63,881 nucleotides of DNA from Novosphingobium sp. Its GTDB lineage: Bacteria > Pseudomonadota > Alphaproteobacteria > Sphingomonadales > Sphingomonadaceae. Positions 32,906-41,302 of the stretch are shown one piece after another. The notes beneath the pieces were generated by a model. The model did no database searches, was not told the origin of the DNA, and saw only the letters and a program-made list of their open reading frames with translations. Made by a program: the position numbers and the translations under genes. Position 1 is the first letter of the stretch, and every line of letters begins with the position of its first letter. The stretch covers positions 1-63,881 of the forward strand of contig NZ_JAIXPP010000111.1 of NCBI RefSeq assembly GCF_027486195.1, read 5' to 3'.

Positions 32906-35605
32906 TCACATCCGGGTTGCGATCTTGATGCCGTAGGTCAGCGGACGCACGATCGTCGACGTCTTGATGTACTGCGACGAGTTGGTGAACGTCGAAGCAT
33001 GGCTGTTGAACAGGTTGTCACCGAAGATCGTCACCGTCCAATTGTCACGCGTGAAGCCGATCTGCGCATCGGTCAGCGCATAGCCCGGCATCTTGTAGCG
33101 CAGCACAGTCGTAGCCGGAACGATGATCCCGTTCGGGCTCAGGCCGTTGCCGTTGCCCGGGACGTTACCGTCAGGATAGGTCGAAGGCTGGTTGTACTGC
33201 GTGCTGATGTAGTTCACGCCGGCACCGATGAACCAGTCCATGCCGCCCTTGCCCGACCATTCGTAGCGGGCGCGGATGTTGCCCTGGAACTTGGGGCTGA
33301 ACGGCGTGATGCTGCCGACGTTGCCGAACGGGCTCTGCACCGGCTTGACCTGTCCGCCCACGAACACCTGCGTGATGCACTGGCCGAAGCTCGACACACC
33401 GGGGTTGTTGGCGATGAAGCAAGGCGCGTTGGCCTGCTTGCTTTCGTTGTAGGTCGCCGAACCGTTGATGGTCAGACCTTCCATCGGACGCGCGAAGAGC
33501 TGCGCCTCAAGACCCTTGATGTGATAGGTCGGGCCGTTCGTCGCGAAGGCGGTGTTGCCGAAGCCTGCGGCTGGGTTGAAGAACCCGATCTGGATGTTCT
33601 TCCACTCCATGTAGTAGCCCGACAGGTTGAAGGTCATCTTGCCGTCAAAGAGCTCGGTCTTCAGGCCGGTTTCCCAGTTGATCAGGTTATCCGGCGAATA
33701 GGCAGCCGGAACGAGAAGCTGGGGTGCGTGCGGTGCGATCGGATCGCGCACACGGGCCGAAGGACCGCGGTTGAATGCGCCCGGACGGAAGCCTTCGCTG
33801 TAGGTGAAGTACAGCATCGTGCCCTGCTGCGGCTTCCAGGTGATCGTGCCCTTGCTGCGGAAGCCCTTGTACGTCGACTTGAGGCCAAGCGCATCGAGGT
33901 TCGAACCCGTGGTGCAGACCGCGACCTGATAGCACCCGCCGTTGAACGACGAGTAGACCGAACCCTTCTGGAAGTTGTCGTAGTAGTAGTAGCGGGTGCC
34001 GGCGGTGATCGTCAGATTGTCGGTGATATCGAAATCGATCGAGCCGAACGCTGCATACTGCTTGTAGCCGCGGGTGATGTCCTGACCGAACGACACGCCG
34101 GGTGCGCGGGGACCGGGCACATTGAGCGTTGCATTCGGGTTGGGTGCGACCTGGCCGAGGCAAACCGGGTTCGCCGCACGCGATTCACCACCGGATGGTG
34201 CCTTGACAAAGTCGAGACCGCAGTTCGGAATCGTCGTGTACGACCAGTCCATGTTGTCCTGGATCTTGAAGTTCTCGTAGTACCCACCGACGATCGCATG
34301 CAACCGGCTGCTGTCATACGAAAAGCGCACTTCGTGGCTCTCGTGGGTGTTGCGGACCTTGTCGTTCCAGCGGCTGTTCGGCTCGTAGCAATAGGGCGCC
34401 GCGCCGACGTTCCAGTAGTAGTTCGCACCGCCGGTGCACTGGTAGAAGATGCCGTAGGTCGCGCGGGCGTAGTTGGTGTAGTCACCCTGCTGCGAGATGT
34501 GACGCTTGAGGTAGGCGCCGGTGTAGATCACCTTGATGTTGTCGCCGATCTTGCCGTTCAGCGTCCAGGCCGTGTTCCAGTAGTCGTCCTTGTTGTACTG
34601 GGGCGAGAACAGCGTGGCCGAGAGGCCCGTCAGCGGCTGATAGTCGTAGGTGTAGGTCTGCACCGCGAAGGTGCCCTTCGATTCCAGCTTCTGGTAGGCC
34701 TGCGTAACGAGCAGGTCCCAATCCGGCGCGATCTGCCAAGCAAGCGCCAGACGGCCGCCGGTGTAGTCGACCGGGTTGAAGTTGTCTTCGACCAGCGCGG
34801 CGTTGCTGTACTTGCCCTGGCGGCTCTGCTGGTCAGGCGTCAGCTGGTTGCCGTTGCCCTGATAGGCGAGGTAGTACGAGCCAAGGTCGCTCGGCAGACG
34901 GGTGAAGGTCGAGAGCTTGTTGTCGATATAGCCGCCGCGGTGGTCGGTGTAGGCCACCACGCGGATCGCCAGCTTGTCCTCGACGATCGGAACGTTGATC
35001 ATCGCGTTGAACGAGCCGTTGGTCGTGCCGCCGGCGGTGCCGCCGAAGCTGCCTTCGAAGCGGCCCTCGAACTTGCTCAGCTTGGGCTTGTTGGTGATGT
35101 AGCGAACCACACCGGCCTGCGCGCCGCCACCAAAGAGCGTGCCCTGCGGACCTTCGAGCACTTCGACGCGCTCCATGTCGGCCAGATAGACGTCGGCGTT
35201 GCGCGCCGGGAACTGCATCGACTGGTCATCGAGATACAGCGCCACGTTGGGGAAGCCGCCGATGGTCGCCGAGGACTGCTGACCGGCGAAACCGGCCGAA
35301 AGGCCGCGCAGGAAGATCGCGCCCTGGCCCGGACCGTTGTTCGAGAAGGTGACGTTCGGCGTGTACTTGAGCAGGCCTTCGATCGAGGTCACGTTGAGCT
35401 TGCTCAGCGTGTCGGTGCTGAAGGCCTGCAGGGTCAGCGGCACGTCCTGGATCGACTGGTCACGGCGCTGTGCCGTGACGATGATCACATCGCTGCTGCT
35501 GGCAGCGGCGTCTGCCTGCGGTTCGGCATTCTGCGCCAGCGCGAAATCGCCCGAGCCCAGCGCGACGGCCGCGGCTGCGCACGACAACATAAACCGAGAT
35601 TTCAT
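32906..35605 (-). CDS. TonB-dependent outer-membrane receptor
   Basis: An 899-residue receptor. A signal peptide (start MKSRFMLSCAAAAVALGSG) precedes a TonB box-like DVIIVTAQRRDQSIQDVP. The plug domain holds PNVTFSNNGPGQGAIFLRG and MERVEVLEGPQGTLFGGGA; a beta-barrel follows and ends in a C-terminal aromatic-rich strand (YGIKIATRM). Start ATG 35605 has GGGGG six bases upstream. No iron-siderophore genes are near; its place at the head of a catabolic operon suggests uptake of an organic substrate. It is probably the first gene of the minus-strand operon ending with the GMC oxidoreductase. Confidence 0.92.
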   Translation of the reverse strand: MKSRFMLSCAAAAVALGSGDFALAQNAEPQADAAASSSDVIIVTAQRRDQSIQDVPLTLQAFSTDTLSKLNVTSIEGLLKYTPNVTFSNNGPGQGAIFLRGLSAGFAGQQSSATIGGFPNVALYLDDQSMQFPARNADVYLADMERVEVLEGPQGTLFGGGAQAGVVRYITNKPKLSKFEGRFEGSFGGTAGGTTNGSFNAMINVPIVEDKLAIRVVAYTDHRGGYIDNKLSTFTRLPSDLGSYYLAYQGNGNQLTPDQQSRQGKYSNAALVEDNFNPVDYTGGRLALAWQIAPDWDLLVTQAYQKLESKGTFAVQTYTYDYQPLTGLSATLFSPQYNKDDYWNTAWTLNGKIGDNIKVIYTGAYLKRHISQQGDYTNYARATYGIFYQCTGGANYYWNVGAAPYCYEPNSRWNDKVRNTHESHEVRFSYDSSRLHAIVGGYYENFKIQDNMDWSYTTIPNCGLDFVKAPSGGESRAANPVCLGQVAPNPNATLNVPGPRAPGVSFGQDITRGYKQYAAFGSIDFDITDNLTITAGTRYYYYDNFQKGSVYSSFNGGCYQVAVCTTGSNLDALGLKSTYKGFRSKGTITWKPQQGTMLYFTYSEGFRPGAFNRGPSARVRDPIAPHAPQLLVPAAYSPDNLINWETGLKTELFDGKMTFNLSGYYMEWKNIQIGFFNPAAGFGNTAFATNGPTYHIKGLEAQLFARPMEGLTINGSATYNESKQANAPCFIANNPGVSSFGQCITQVFVGGQVKPVQSPFGNVGSITPFSPKFQGNIRARYEWSGKGGMDWFIGAGVNYISTQYNQPSTYPDGNVPGNGNGLSPNGIIVPATTVLRYKMPGYALTDAQIGFTRDNWTVTIFGDNLFNSHASTFTNSSQYIKTSTIVRPLTYGIKIATRM

Positions 35606-36149
35606 TGATACCCCCATCGTTTCCATTCCCTGTCGGCCCAAAGCCGCATCCCGTCAAAGCGCAGCGGGCCGAACAAAAACGGAGGCAGTCGTCAGGAGAT
35701 AGCCAAAAAGGGTGCAAGGGCATGGTGTCTGCCGCTTCAATCCGGATCGACCATTCTGGTCTGATCCCCCTCATGCTGGCAATTCCCTGATTTTACTCCC
35801 CGTTTTAGCTCGCGCTTTACCGCGTTTGGGCAAGCCTAGGTTAAAGCAGGGCCTAAATCCACCCCCAGATTGCGGCGACCCAACGTCGTGGGAGACTGTG
35901 GCTTTTTGGTCCTCCTTGCCGCATGTGGCTGGGCATAATTCAACAAATTATTGATATAACAGAAATTTATTCCAGATTGGACGAATCTGCAACCATCCGC
36001 AAAGGGCGCGGCGACGCATCAAGCGGCCATGGCTCATGCCATTTTGTCAATTTTCCATGGCGGCATAAGGAAATCCGATTGGCTGCATTCGCGCGGTTGG
36101 TCCACGCGGTTCCTTATCCGTACCTCGCGACTTCGGGAAACTTCACGTA
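35606..36149. other. 544-bp divergent intergenic region
   Basis: No gene is supportable here. The region separates the divergent TonB receptor and Rieske genes and must hold both promoters. An AT-rich segment at about 35925-35990 (for example TTATTGATATAA, with TTAT/ATAA arms) is the most likely control site, and TTGTCA at 36046-36051 is a possible plus-strand -35 element. I find no RpoN site and no clear repeat. Confidence 0.45.
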
Positions 36150-37361
36150 ATGATCGACCTTAGCCGGATCGGCTCGCTTCTGGCCCAGCGGCCGCAAGGG
36201 CACTGCCTCCCCCAGGCGCTCTACAACGAGCCTGAAGTCTTCGACTTCGACATGACTGCCATCTACGGCACCAGCTGGCTCATGGCCGGCTTCGAGTGCG
36301 AGCTGCCCAAGGCGGGCAGCTATATTTCGCAGATGGTTGGCAAGTGGCCGGTGCTGATCGTCAAGGGCCGCGACGGCGAGATCCGCGCGTTCCACAATTC
36401 CTGCCGTCACCGCGGTTCGCTGCTCTGCGCGGCGGGCAGCGGCTCTGCGCCCAAGATCGTTTGCCCTTATCACCGCTGGACCTATGAACTGGATGGCTCG
36501 CTGCTTTCGGCGATGCGGATGGAAGACGGGTTTGACAAGGCCGCCCACAGCCTGCGCCCGATCCAGCTTGAGCGCGTCGCCGGCTGCCTCTTCATCTGCT
36601 TTGACGACAACCCGCCGCCGTTCAATGAATTCGCGCTTCGGCTTGAGGAATACCTCGCGCCGCATGATCTTCGCAACGCCAAGCTCGCGTTCGAGAGCAC
36701 GATCACCGAGTACGCCAACTGGAAGCTCGTGATGGAGAACGGGCGCGAGTGCTACCACTGTGCGACCGGCCATCCTGAACTGGCGCGAACCTTTCCGGTC
36801 GGCCTCAAGCGGCACTTCGATGTCGATGGCGATACCCGGCTCGCCAGCTTCCACGAGCAGATGGCGGCCGTGGGCCTCACCACCGAGGCAATCGAGGGCG
36901 ACTGGTGGCAGCTTGCGCGCTTTGCGCTAAACCCCGAGGTGGTCTCGCTCTCGATGGACGGCAAGCACCTCGTCAAGAAGCTGATGTGCGAGCTCAACGG
37001 CGGCGACATCGGCTCGATGCGCCTGGCCATTGATCCGCACTGCTTCACCCACTCGACCGCCGACCACACCTTCATGTTCAGCGCGATGCCGGTTGGGCCG
37101 CATGAAACCGCGGTGACCGGCAAGTGGCTCGTCCACAAGGATGCGGTCGAAGGCGTGGACTACTCGGTCGAGGACCTTGCCGACCTGTGGACGCGCACCA
37201 ATCTGCAGGACAAGGAACTGGCGGAGAACAACCAGCTCGGCGTGAACAGCCCCGGCTATATGCCCGGACCCTACTCGCAAGAGGCCGAGATGCTCGCGTT
37301 GCGTTTTACGGACTGGTACTGCGACACCGCCCGCAAGTATGTCGAGACGCATGGTAGCTGA
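36150..37361 (+). CDS. GbcA/stachydrine-demethylase-type Rieske oxygenase
   Basis: A 403-residue Rieske monooxygenase. CRHRGSLLC and CPYHRWTYELDG bind the cluster with normal 17-residue spacing; NWKLVMENGRECYHCATGHPEL supplies the mononuclear iron ligands. The N-terminus (RPQGHCLPQALYNEPEVFDFDM) and CPYH-x-WTY region resemble glycine-betaine monooxygenase GbcA and stachydrine demethylase, which remove one methyl from a quaternary amine as formaldehyde. It heads the operon containing the PLP lyase and sarcosine-oxidase genes. A GbcB-type reductase is missing here. The substrate is probably a betaine, but which one is open. Confidence 0.85.
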   Translation: MIDLSRIGSLLAQRPQGHCLPQALYNEPEVFDFDMTAIYGTSWLMAGFECELPKAGSYISQMVGKWPVLIVKGRDGEIRAFHNSCRHRGSLLCAAGSGSAPKIVCPYHRWTYELDGSLLSAMRMEDGFDKAAHSLRPIQLERVAGCLFICFDDNPPPFNEFALRLEEYLAPHDLRNAKLAFESTITEYANWKLVMENGRECYHCATGHPELARTFPVGLKRHFDVDGDTRLASFHEQMAAVGLTTEAIEGDWWQLARFALNPEVVSLSMDGKHLVKKLMCELNGGDIGSMRLAIDPHCFTHSTADHTFMFSAMPVGPHETAVTGKWLVHKDAVEGVDYSVEDLADLWTRTNLQDKELAENNQLGVNSPGYMPGPYSQEAEMLALRFTDWYCDTARKYVETHGS

Positions 37362-38616
37362 TTCTTCCAAGGGCTTGAGGCCCGAAACGCTCGCTGTCTC
37401 CTTCGGCTATGATCCGGCCGGGGCGCTTGGCGCGGTCAAGCCACCGGTCTATCTTACCTCGACCTTCATCTACCCCAGCGCCCAGCACGCGAAGGACGTC
37501 CACGAGGCGTTCTTTGATGGCACCGGGCCGCTGGCGGGGAAGAAGGGTGAGGGGCATATCTATTCGCGCCTCGGCCATCCGGGGCTCGACATTCTGGAAT
37601 CGCGCCTCGCCGCCATTGATGGCGCGGAGGCTGCCGCCGCGTTCTCTTCGGGCATGGCGGCGCATTCCTCGATCGCGCTGACTTTCGTGAAGCCAGGGGA
37701 CAGCGTGCTCCATGGCCGCCCGATCTATGGCGGGGTGGACATGCTCTATGGCTCGGTCATGCCGGGCTTTGGCACGCACGTTGAAACTTATACCGACGGC
37801 TGCGATCCCCATGCCGTGCGCGCCGCCGCGCGTGCCGCGCTGGCCAAGGGGCCGCTGGCGCTGATCGTGGCCGAAACGCCGGCCAACCCGACCGCCGCCA
37901 TGGTCGATCTCGATCTCATGGTCGCGGTGGCGGACGAGATCGGCCGCGAAACCGGTCGCCGCCCGCTCGTGGTGGTGGACAACACCTTGCTTGGGCCCTT
38001 CGCCCAGCGTCCGATCGAGCAGGGCGTGGACCTGTGCATGACCTCGCTCACTAAGTACTGTGCCGGGCACAGCGATCTGCTGGCGGGCGGGGTGAGCGGC
38101 AAGCTGGAGCTGATCCACCAGCTGCGCACGCTGCGTACCACCTGGGGCAATCACCTCGATCCGTTTACCGCGTGGCTCGTGGTGCGCAGCCTCGAATCCG
38201 CCTCGGTGCGGATCGAGCGAGCGATGTCGAACGCGCAAAAAGTGGCCGAATATCTGCGCGATCATCCCAAAGTGGCCGGCGTCACTTACCTCGGTTTCCT
38301 TGCCGAGGGCACTCCGGCGCGCGCCGTCTACGATCGCCAGTGCAAGGGTGCAGGTTCCACGTTCTCGTTCCATCTCCATGGCGGCGAGGCGGAATCGTTC
38401 CGCATGCTCGATGCGCTCAGGCTGCTCAAGCTCGCGGTCAGCCTTGGCGGATCGGAAACGCTGATCTGCCATTCGGCGACCACCACGCACTATGCCGTCC
38501 CGCGCGAGGGGCGCCTTGCCGGCGGCATTACCGACGGAACAATGCGCCTGTCCGTCGGGCTCGAACACGCCGACGATATCATCGCCGACCTTTCCCAGGC
38601 ACTAGAGGCTGTCTGA
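37351..38616 (+). CDS. PLP-dependent Cys/Met metabolism enzyme (methionine gamma-lyase-like)
   Basis: A 421-residue fold-type I PLP enzyme. YSRLGHPGLDILESRLAAIDG, VVVDNTLLGP and the PLP Lys in SLTKYCAGHSD are diagnostic; the C-terminal SLGGSETLICHSA matches gamma-lyases/synthases. Relatives catalyse gamma- or beta-elimination or replacement on amino acids such as methionine, homoserine esters and cystathionine, and need a free alpha-amino group. It overlaps the Rieske gene by 11 bases (start MVADSS at 37351; ATG 37339 is an alternative) and is four bases before the next flavoprotein gene. The oxygenase-to-lyase pairing suggests that the demethylated product is its substrate. Confidence 0.87.
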   Translation: MVADSSKGLRPETLAVSFGYDPAGALGAVKPPVYLTSTFIYPSAQHAKDVHEAFFDGTGPLAGKKGEGHIYSRLGHPGLDILESRLAAIDGAEAAAAFSSGMAAHSSIALTFVKPGDSVLHGRPIYGGVDMLYGSVMPGFGTHVETYTDGCDPHAVRAAARAALAKGPLALIVAETPANPTAAMVDLDLMVAVADEIGRETGRRPLVVVDNTLLGPFAQRPIEQGVDLCMTSLTKYCAGHSDLLAGGVSGKLELIHQLRTLRTTWGNHLDPFTAWLVVRSLESASVRIERAMSNAQKVAEYLRDHPKVAGVTYLGFLAEGTPARAVYDRQCKGAGSTFSFHLHGGEAESFRMLDALRLLKLAVSLGGSETLICHSATTTHYAVPREGRLAGGITDGTMRLSVGLEHADDIIADLSQALEAV

Positions 38617-38619
38617 ATC

Positions 38620-40080
38620 ATGCACCTGAATAACGGAACCGATCCCCACGCGATCGGCACCAAGCTTCCTGCGCCCGAGGCGCGCTACGACATGGTCGTG
38701 GTTGGCGCCGGACCCTCAGGGCTTGCCGCCGCCATCGCCGGGGCAGGTGAGGGCAAGTCGGTCCTCCTCGTCGACGAGAACCCCATCCCCGGCGCGGCGA
38801 TGGGCAACGACGTGCCGCTACTGTTCGGCGGCCGCATGACTGCCGCGACGCAGAACGCCGAGCGCATGCTCGAAACCGTGTTCATGAGCGAGCCGATGCT
38901 CGAAGCAGCCATGGAAGCTGGCGTCGAAGTGCTTCTCGGCACCAGTGCGTGGGGCGTTTATCGCAACGGCCCCGGCATTACCGGCCTTCCGGAAAACGTC
39001 GTCGCGCTCGCCGACAAGGATCGCGGCTGGATCGCCGGCTACGGGGAACTCGTGCTTGCCACCGGCGCGCGCGATCTGGCCATCGGGTTCCCGGGTTGGA
39101 ACCAGCCGGGCGTGATGGGCGCCGCTGCGCTTGAGCGTCTGCTCACCCGCTACGAAGCCTTCGCAGGCAAGCGCGTGCTGATCGTCGGTAGCCACGATCT
39201 TGCACTCAGCACCGCGCTCCTTGCCCGCGAGAAAGGCGTCGATGTCGCGGGTGTGGTCGAAGTACGCAACGCGCCGCAAGGCGATGCCGCGCTGGCCGAA
39301 GCCGTCCGCGCCGCGCAGATCCCGTTCTATCTGGATGACGCCCCAGCCGAAGCTATCGGCGGCATCGATGGTGTGGAACGCGTGCGCCTGCGCTCGGGCG
39401 CCGAAATCGCAGTCGATACGATCGTGCTCGCCATCGGTCTCGTCCCCTCGATCGAATTGGTCGACGCGATGGGCGGCAAGCGCGTGCTCGATGGCGCGCG
39501 CGGCGGCTATATTCCGGGCGATAACGCGGGCGTCACTTGCGTCGGCGATTGTGCCGGGCTTGCCGACACCGGCTTCGACCATGTCGAATACCGCATGGAA
39601 TGGGCCCGCGAGCTCGGCAAGCTCTCCGCGCCGGATACCATCGTGTGCCAGTGCGAGGAAGTGACCCGCGCCGATCTGCTCGGCGTGCAGCCCCCGCGCT
39701 ATCTGGAGCGCCCAGCGCCGATGGCCGCGCGTTCGCTCGATACACTGATCAAGGATGGCCCGCCCAACCCTGACCAGATCAAGCGCCTTACCCGCGCAGG
39801 CATGGGCGTGTGTCAGGGCCGCCGCTGCCGCGATCAGGTGGCGATGATGCTGGCCACGGCCGCGAACGGCCCGTTCGGCACGGTCCCGCTCGCCACGCAC
39901 CGCGCGCCCGTCCGCCCGCTGCCCTTGCGCATTCTGGCCGATTGGGAAGAGAGCGAAGATATGCGCGCCGGTTGGGACGTCTGGTTCGGCATCCCCACGC
40001 AATGGGTGCCTTACCGGGATATCGACACGCCGCGCGAGCGTGAGCACCAGCAAGCCATCGCCGAAGGGTGGAGCCTCTAA
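38620..40080 (+). CDS. FAD/NAD(P)-binding oxidoreductase with BFD-like [2Fe-2S] site (HcnB/OoxA-like)
   Basis: A 486-residue flavoprotein. Residues around 22-50 (YDMVVVGAGPSGLAAAIAGA) and 187-200 (KRVLIVGSHDLAL) form two Rossmann folds. CQCEEVTRADLL and GVCQGRRC provide four Cys for a BFD-like [2Fe-2S] centre near residue 345-405. This matches the large subunit of HCN synthase, opine oxidase and proline/hydroxyproline dehydrogenase complexes. A small HcnA-like ferredoxin subunit is not encoded beside it. Followed by a matching DAO-family partner, so the two probably form a dehydrogenase that oxidises a secondary amine. Confidence 0.83.
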   Translation: MHLNNGTDPHAIGTKLPAPEARYDMVVVGAGPSGLAAAIAGAGEGKSVLLVDENPIPGAAMGNDVPLLFGGRMTAATQNAERMLETVFMSEPMLEAAMEAGVEVLLGTSAWGVYRNGPGITGLPENVVALADKDRGWIAGYGELVLATGARDLAIGFPGWNQPGVMGAAALERLLTRYEAFAGKRVLIVGSHDLALSTALLAREKGVDVAGVVEVRNAPQGDAALAEAVRAAQIPFYLDDAPAEAIGGIDGVERVRLRSGAEIAVDTIVLAIGLVPSIELVDAMGGKRVLDGARGGYIPGDNAGVTCVGDCAGLADTGFDHVEYRMEWARELGKLSAPDTIVCQCEEVTRADLLGVQPPRYLERPAPMAARSLDTLIKDGPPNPDQIKRLTRAGMGVCQGRRCRDQVAMMLATAANGPFGTVPLATHRAPVRPLPLRILADWEESEDMRAGWDVWFGIPTQWVPYRDIDTPREREHQQAIAEGWSL

Positions 40081-40081
40081 A

Positions 40082-41302
40082 ATGTCTTACGTCGGTATGC
40101 CCACCCCCAGCGAAACGCCGCAGGAAACCATGGCGAAGATCGCCGGCACCGCGGCGAAGATGAAAGTCGTCATTGTCGGCGGCGGCGTCTCCGGTCTCAG
40201 CGCAGGCTGGTGGCTCGCGCGTTCGGGCGCTCAGGTCACGGTGCTCGACAAGGGCATTGTCGGCTGGGAAGCCTCGGGCCGCAATGGCGGCGGCGCCTCG
40301 CACTATCAAAGCCCGCTGTTCGAGGAAGAGCAGCGCATGTGGCCGCACATGGACGAACTGCTCGGCTACCCGACTGAGCACCAGCAGGAACGCCTCGTCA
40401 TCGCGATCAGCCCCAAGCAGCTGAATCAATACCATTACCTCGCCAAGATGAACAACGACATGGGCTACCGTGTCGATCTGCTGACTGGCGATCAGGTGCG
40501 TGCGATGGTGCCGCTTGCGGGCGACAACTGCCTTGGCGGCATGCACTACCGCTTTGGCGGCCACGCCAATCCGCAACGCTCGGTGCAGGCCTATGCTTGG
40601 GCGCTGCAGGATCTGGGCGGGCGCATCGTCCAGCACAGCCCCGTCACCGGGTTCGAGACCGAGGGCGGCAAGGTCATCGCGGTCCATGCCACCAGCGGCC
40701 GGCATGAATGCGATGCCGTTGTTGTCGCCGCCGGCCCGCAGATTCAGGCGCTCATGGCCAAGCTTGGGGTTGAGGTTCCGCTCGCCGCCGCACGCGCCGA
40801 AATGATTGTCACCGAACCCGCGCCGATGATGCCCATCGGCGGCGTCGACGGGAACGGGCTCTATGGCCGCCAGACCTTGCGCGGCAATCTTGCCTATGGC
40901 GGCGGCCCGCACGAATGGCTGGAGACCTTCGAGGCCGGCCCCCCGGCGCGGCCTTCCTCGCCGCTGACACGCAACCTCGCGCGCCGCGTGGCGGAACTGT
41001 TCCCCAAGGCTGCGCATCTCAATGTGATCCGATCCTGGGCGGGCATTGTCGAGAATACGCCCGATGGCCGTCCGATCATCGACCGCATGAAGGACCCGGA
41101 GAACGTCACCGTGGTCACCATGTCGGGCGTCGGCTTCGGCCTCTCGCCCGCCTCGGGCCACGCGGTGCGCGATCTGGTGGTCGATGGGCAGTGCAGCTTC
41201 ACCGATGTCGCCAAGCTTAGCCTATCGCGCTTCGACGGCATTGGCGCAGACTGGCGCGAGCAGCGCGGCTGGCAGCCTGCGAAAGCCGAACTCGCCGCAT
41301 GA
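40082..41302 (+). CDS. DAO-family FAD-dependent oxidoreductase (HcnC/OoxB-like)
   Basis: A 406-residue D-amino-acid-oxidase-fold flavoprotein: KVVIVGGGVSGLSAGWWLARSG binds FAD, GWEASGRNGGGAS is the family loop, and the C-terminal DGRPIID...SGVGFGLSPASGHA closes the fold. ATG 40082 has GGAG eight bases upstream and comes one base after the previous stop. It overlaps the sarcosine oxidase beta gene by ATGA. It is the likely catalytic partner of the preceding HcnB-like subunit and oxidises an amino or N-alkylamino acid. Confidence 0.83.
   Translation: MSYVGMPTPSETPQETMAKIAGTAAKMKVVIVGGGVSGLSAGWWLARSGAQVTVLDKGIVGWEASGRNGGGASHYQSPLFEEEQRMWPHMDELLGYPTEHQQERLVIAISPKQLNQYHYLAKMNNDMGYRVDLLTGDQVRAMVPLAGDNCLGGMHYRFGGHANPQRSVQAYAWALQDLGGRIVQHSPVTGFETEGGKVIAVHATSGRHECDAVVVAAGPQIQALMAKLGVEVPLAAARAEMIVTEPAPMMPIGGVDGNGLYGRQTLRGNLAYGGGPHEWLETFEAGPPARPSSPLTRNLARRVAELFPKAAHLNVIRSWAGIVENTPDGRPIIDRMKDPENVTVVTMSGVGFGLSPASGHAVRDLVVDGQCSFTDVAKLSLSRFDGIGADWREQRGWQPAKAELAA

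Noticed and set aside
30698..35608. A 1636-codon open frame on the plus strand spanning 4.9 kb.
   Set aside because: It lies antisense to two well-supported genes (TPR-sulfotransferase and TonB receptor), has low-complexity Arg/Val-rich composition and no recognisable domain. It is a high-GC shadow frame.
38620..41302. A true hydrogen cyanide synthase (hcnABC).
   Set aside because: The small HcnA-like subunit is absent and the genes sit inside a sarcosine-oxidase operon; the family also contains opine and proline dehydrogenases.
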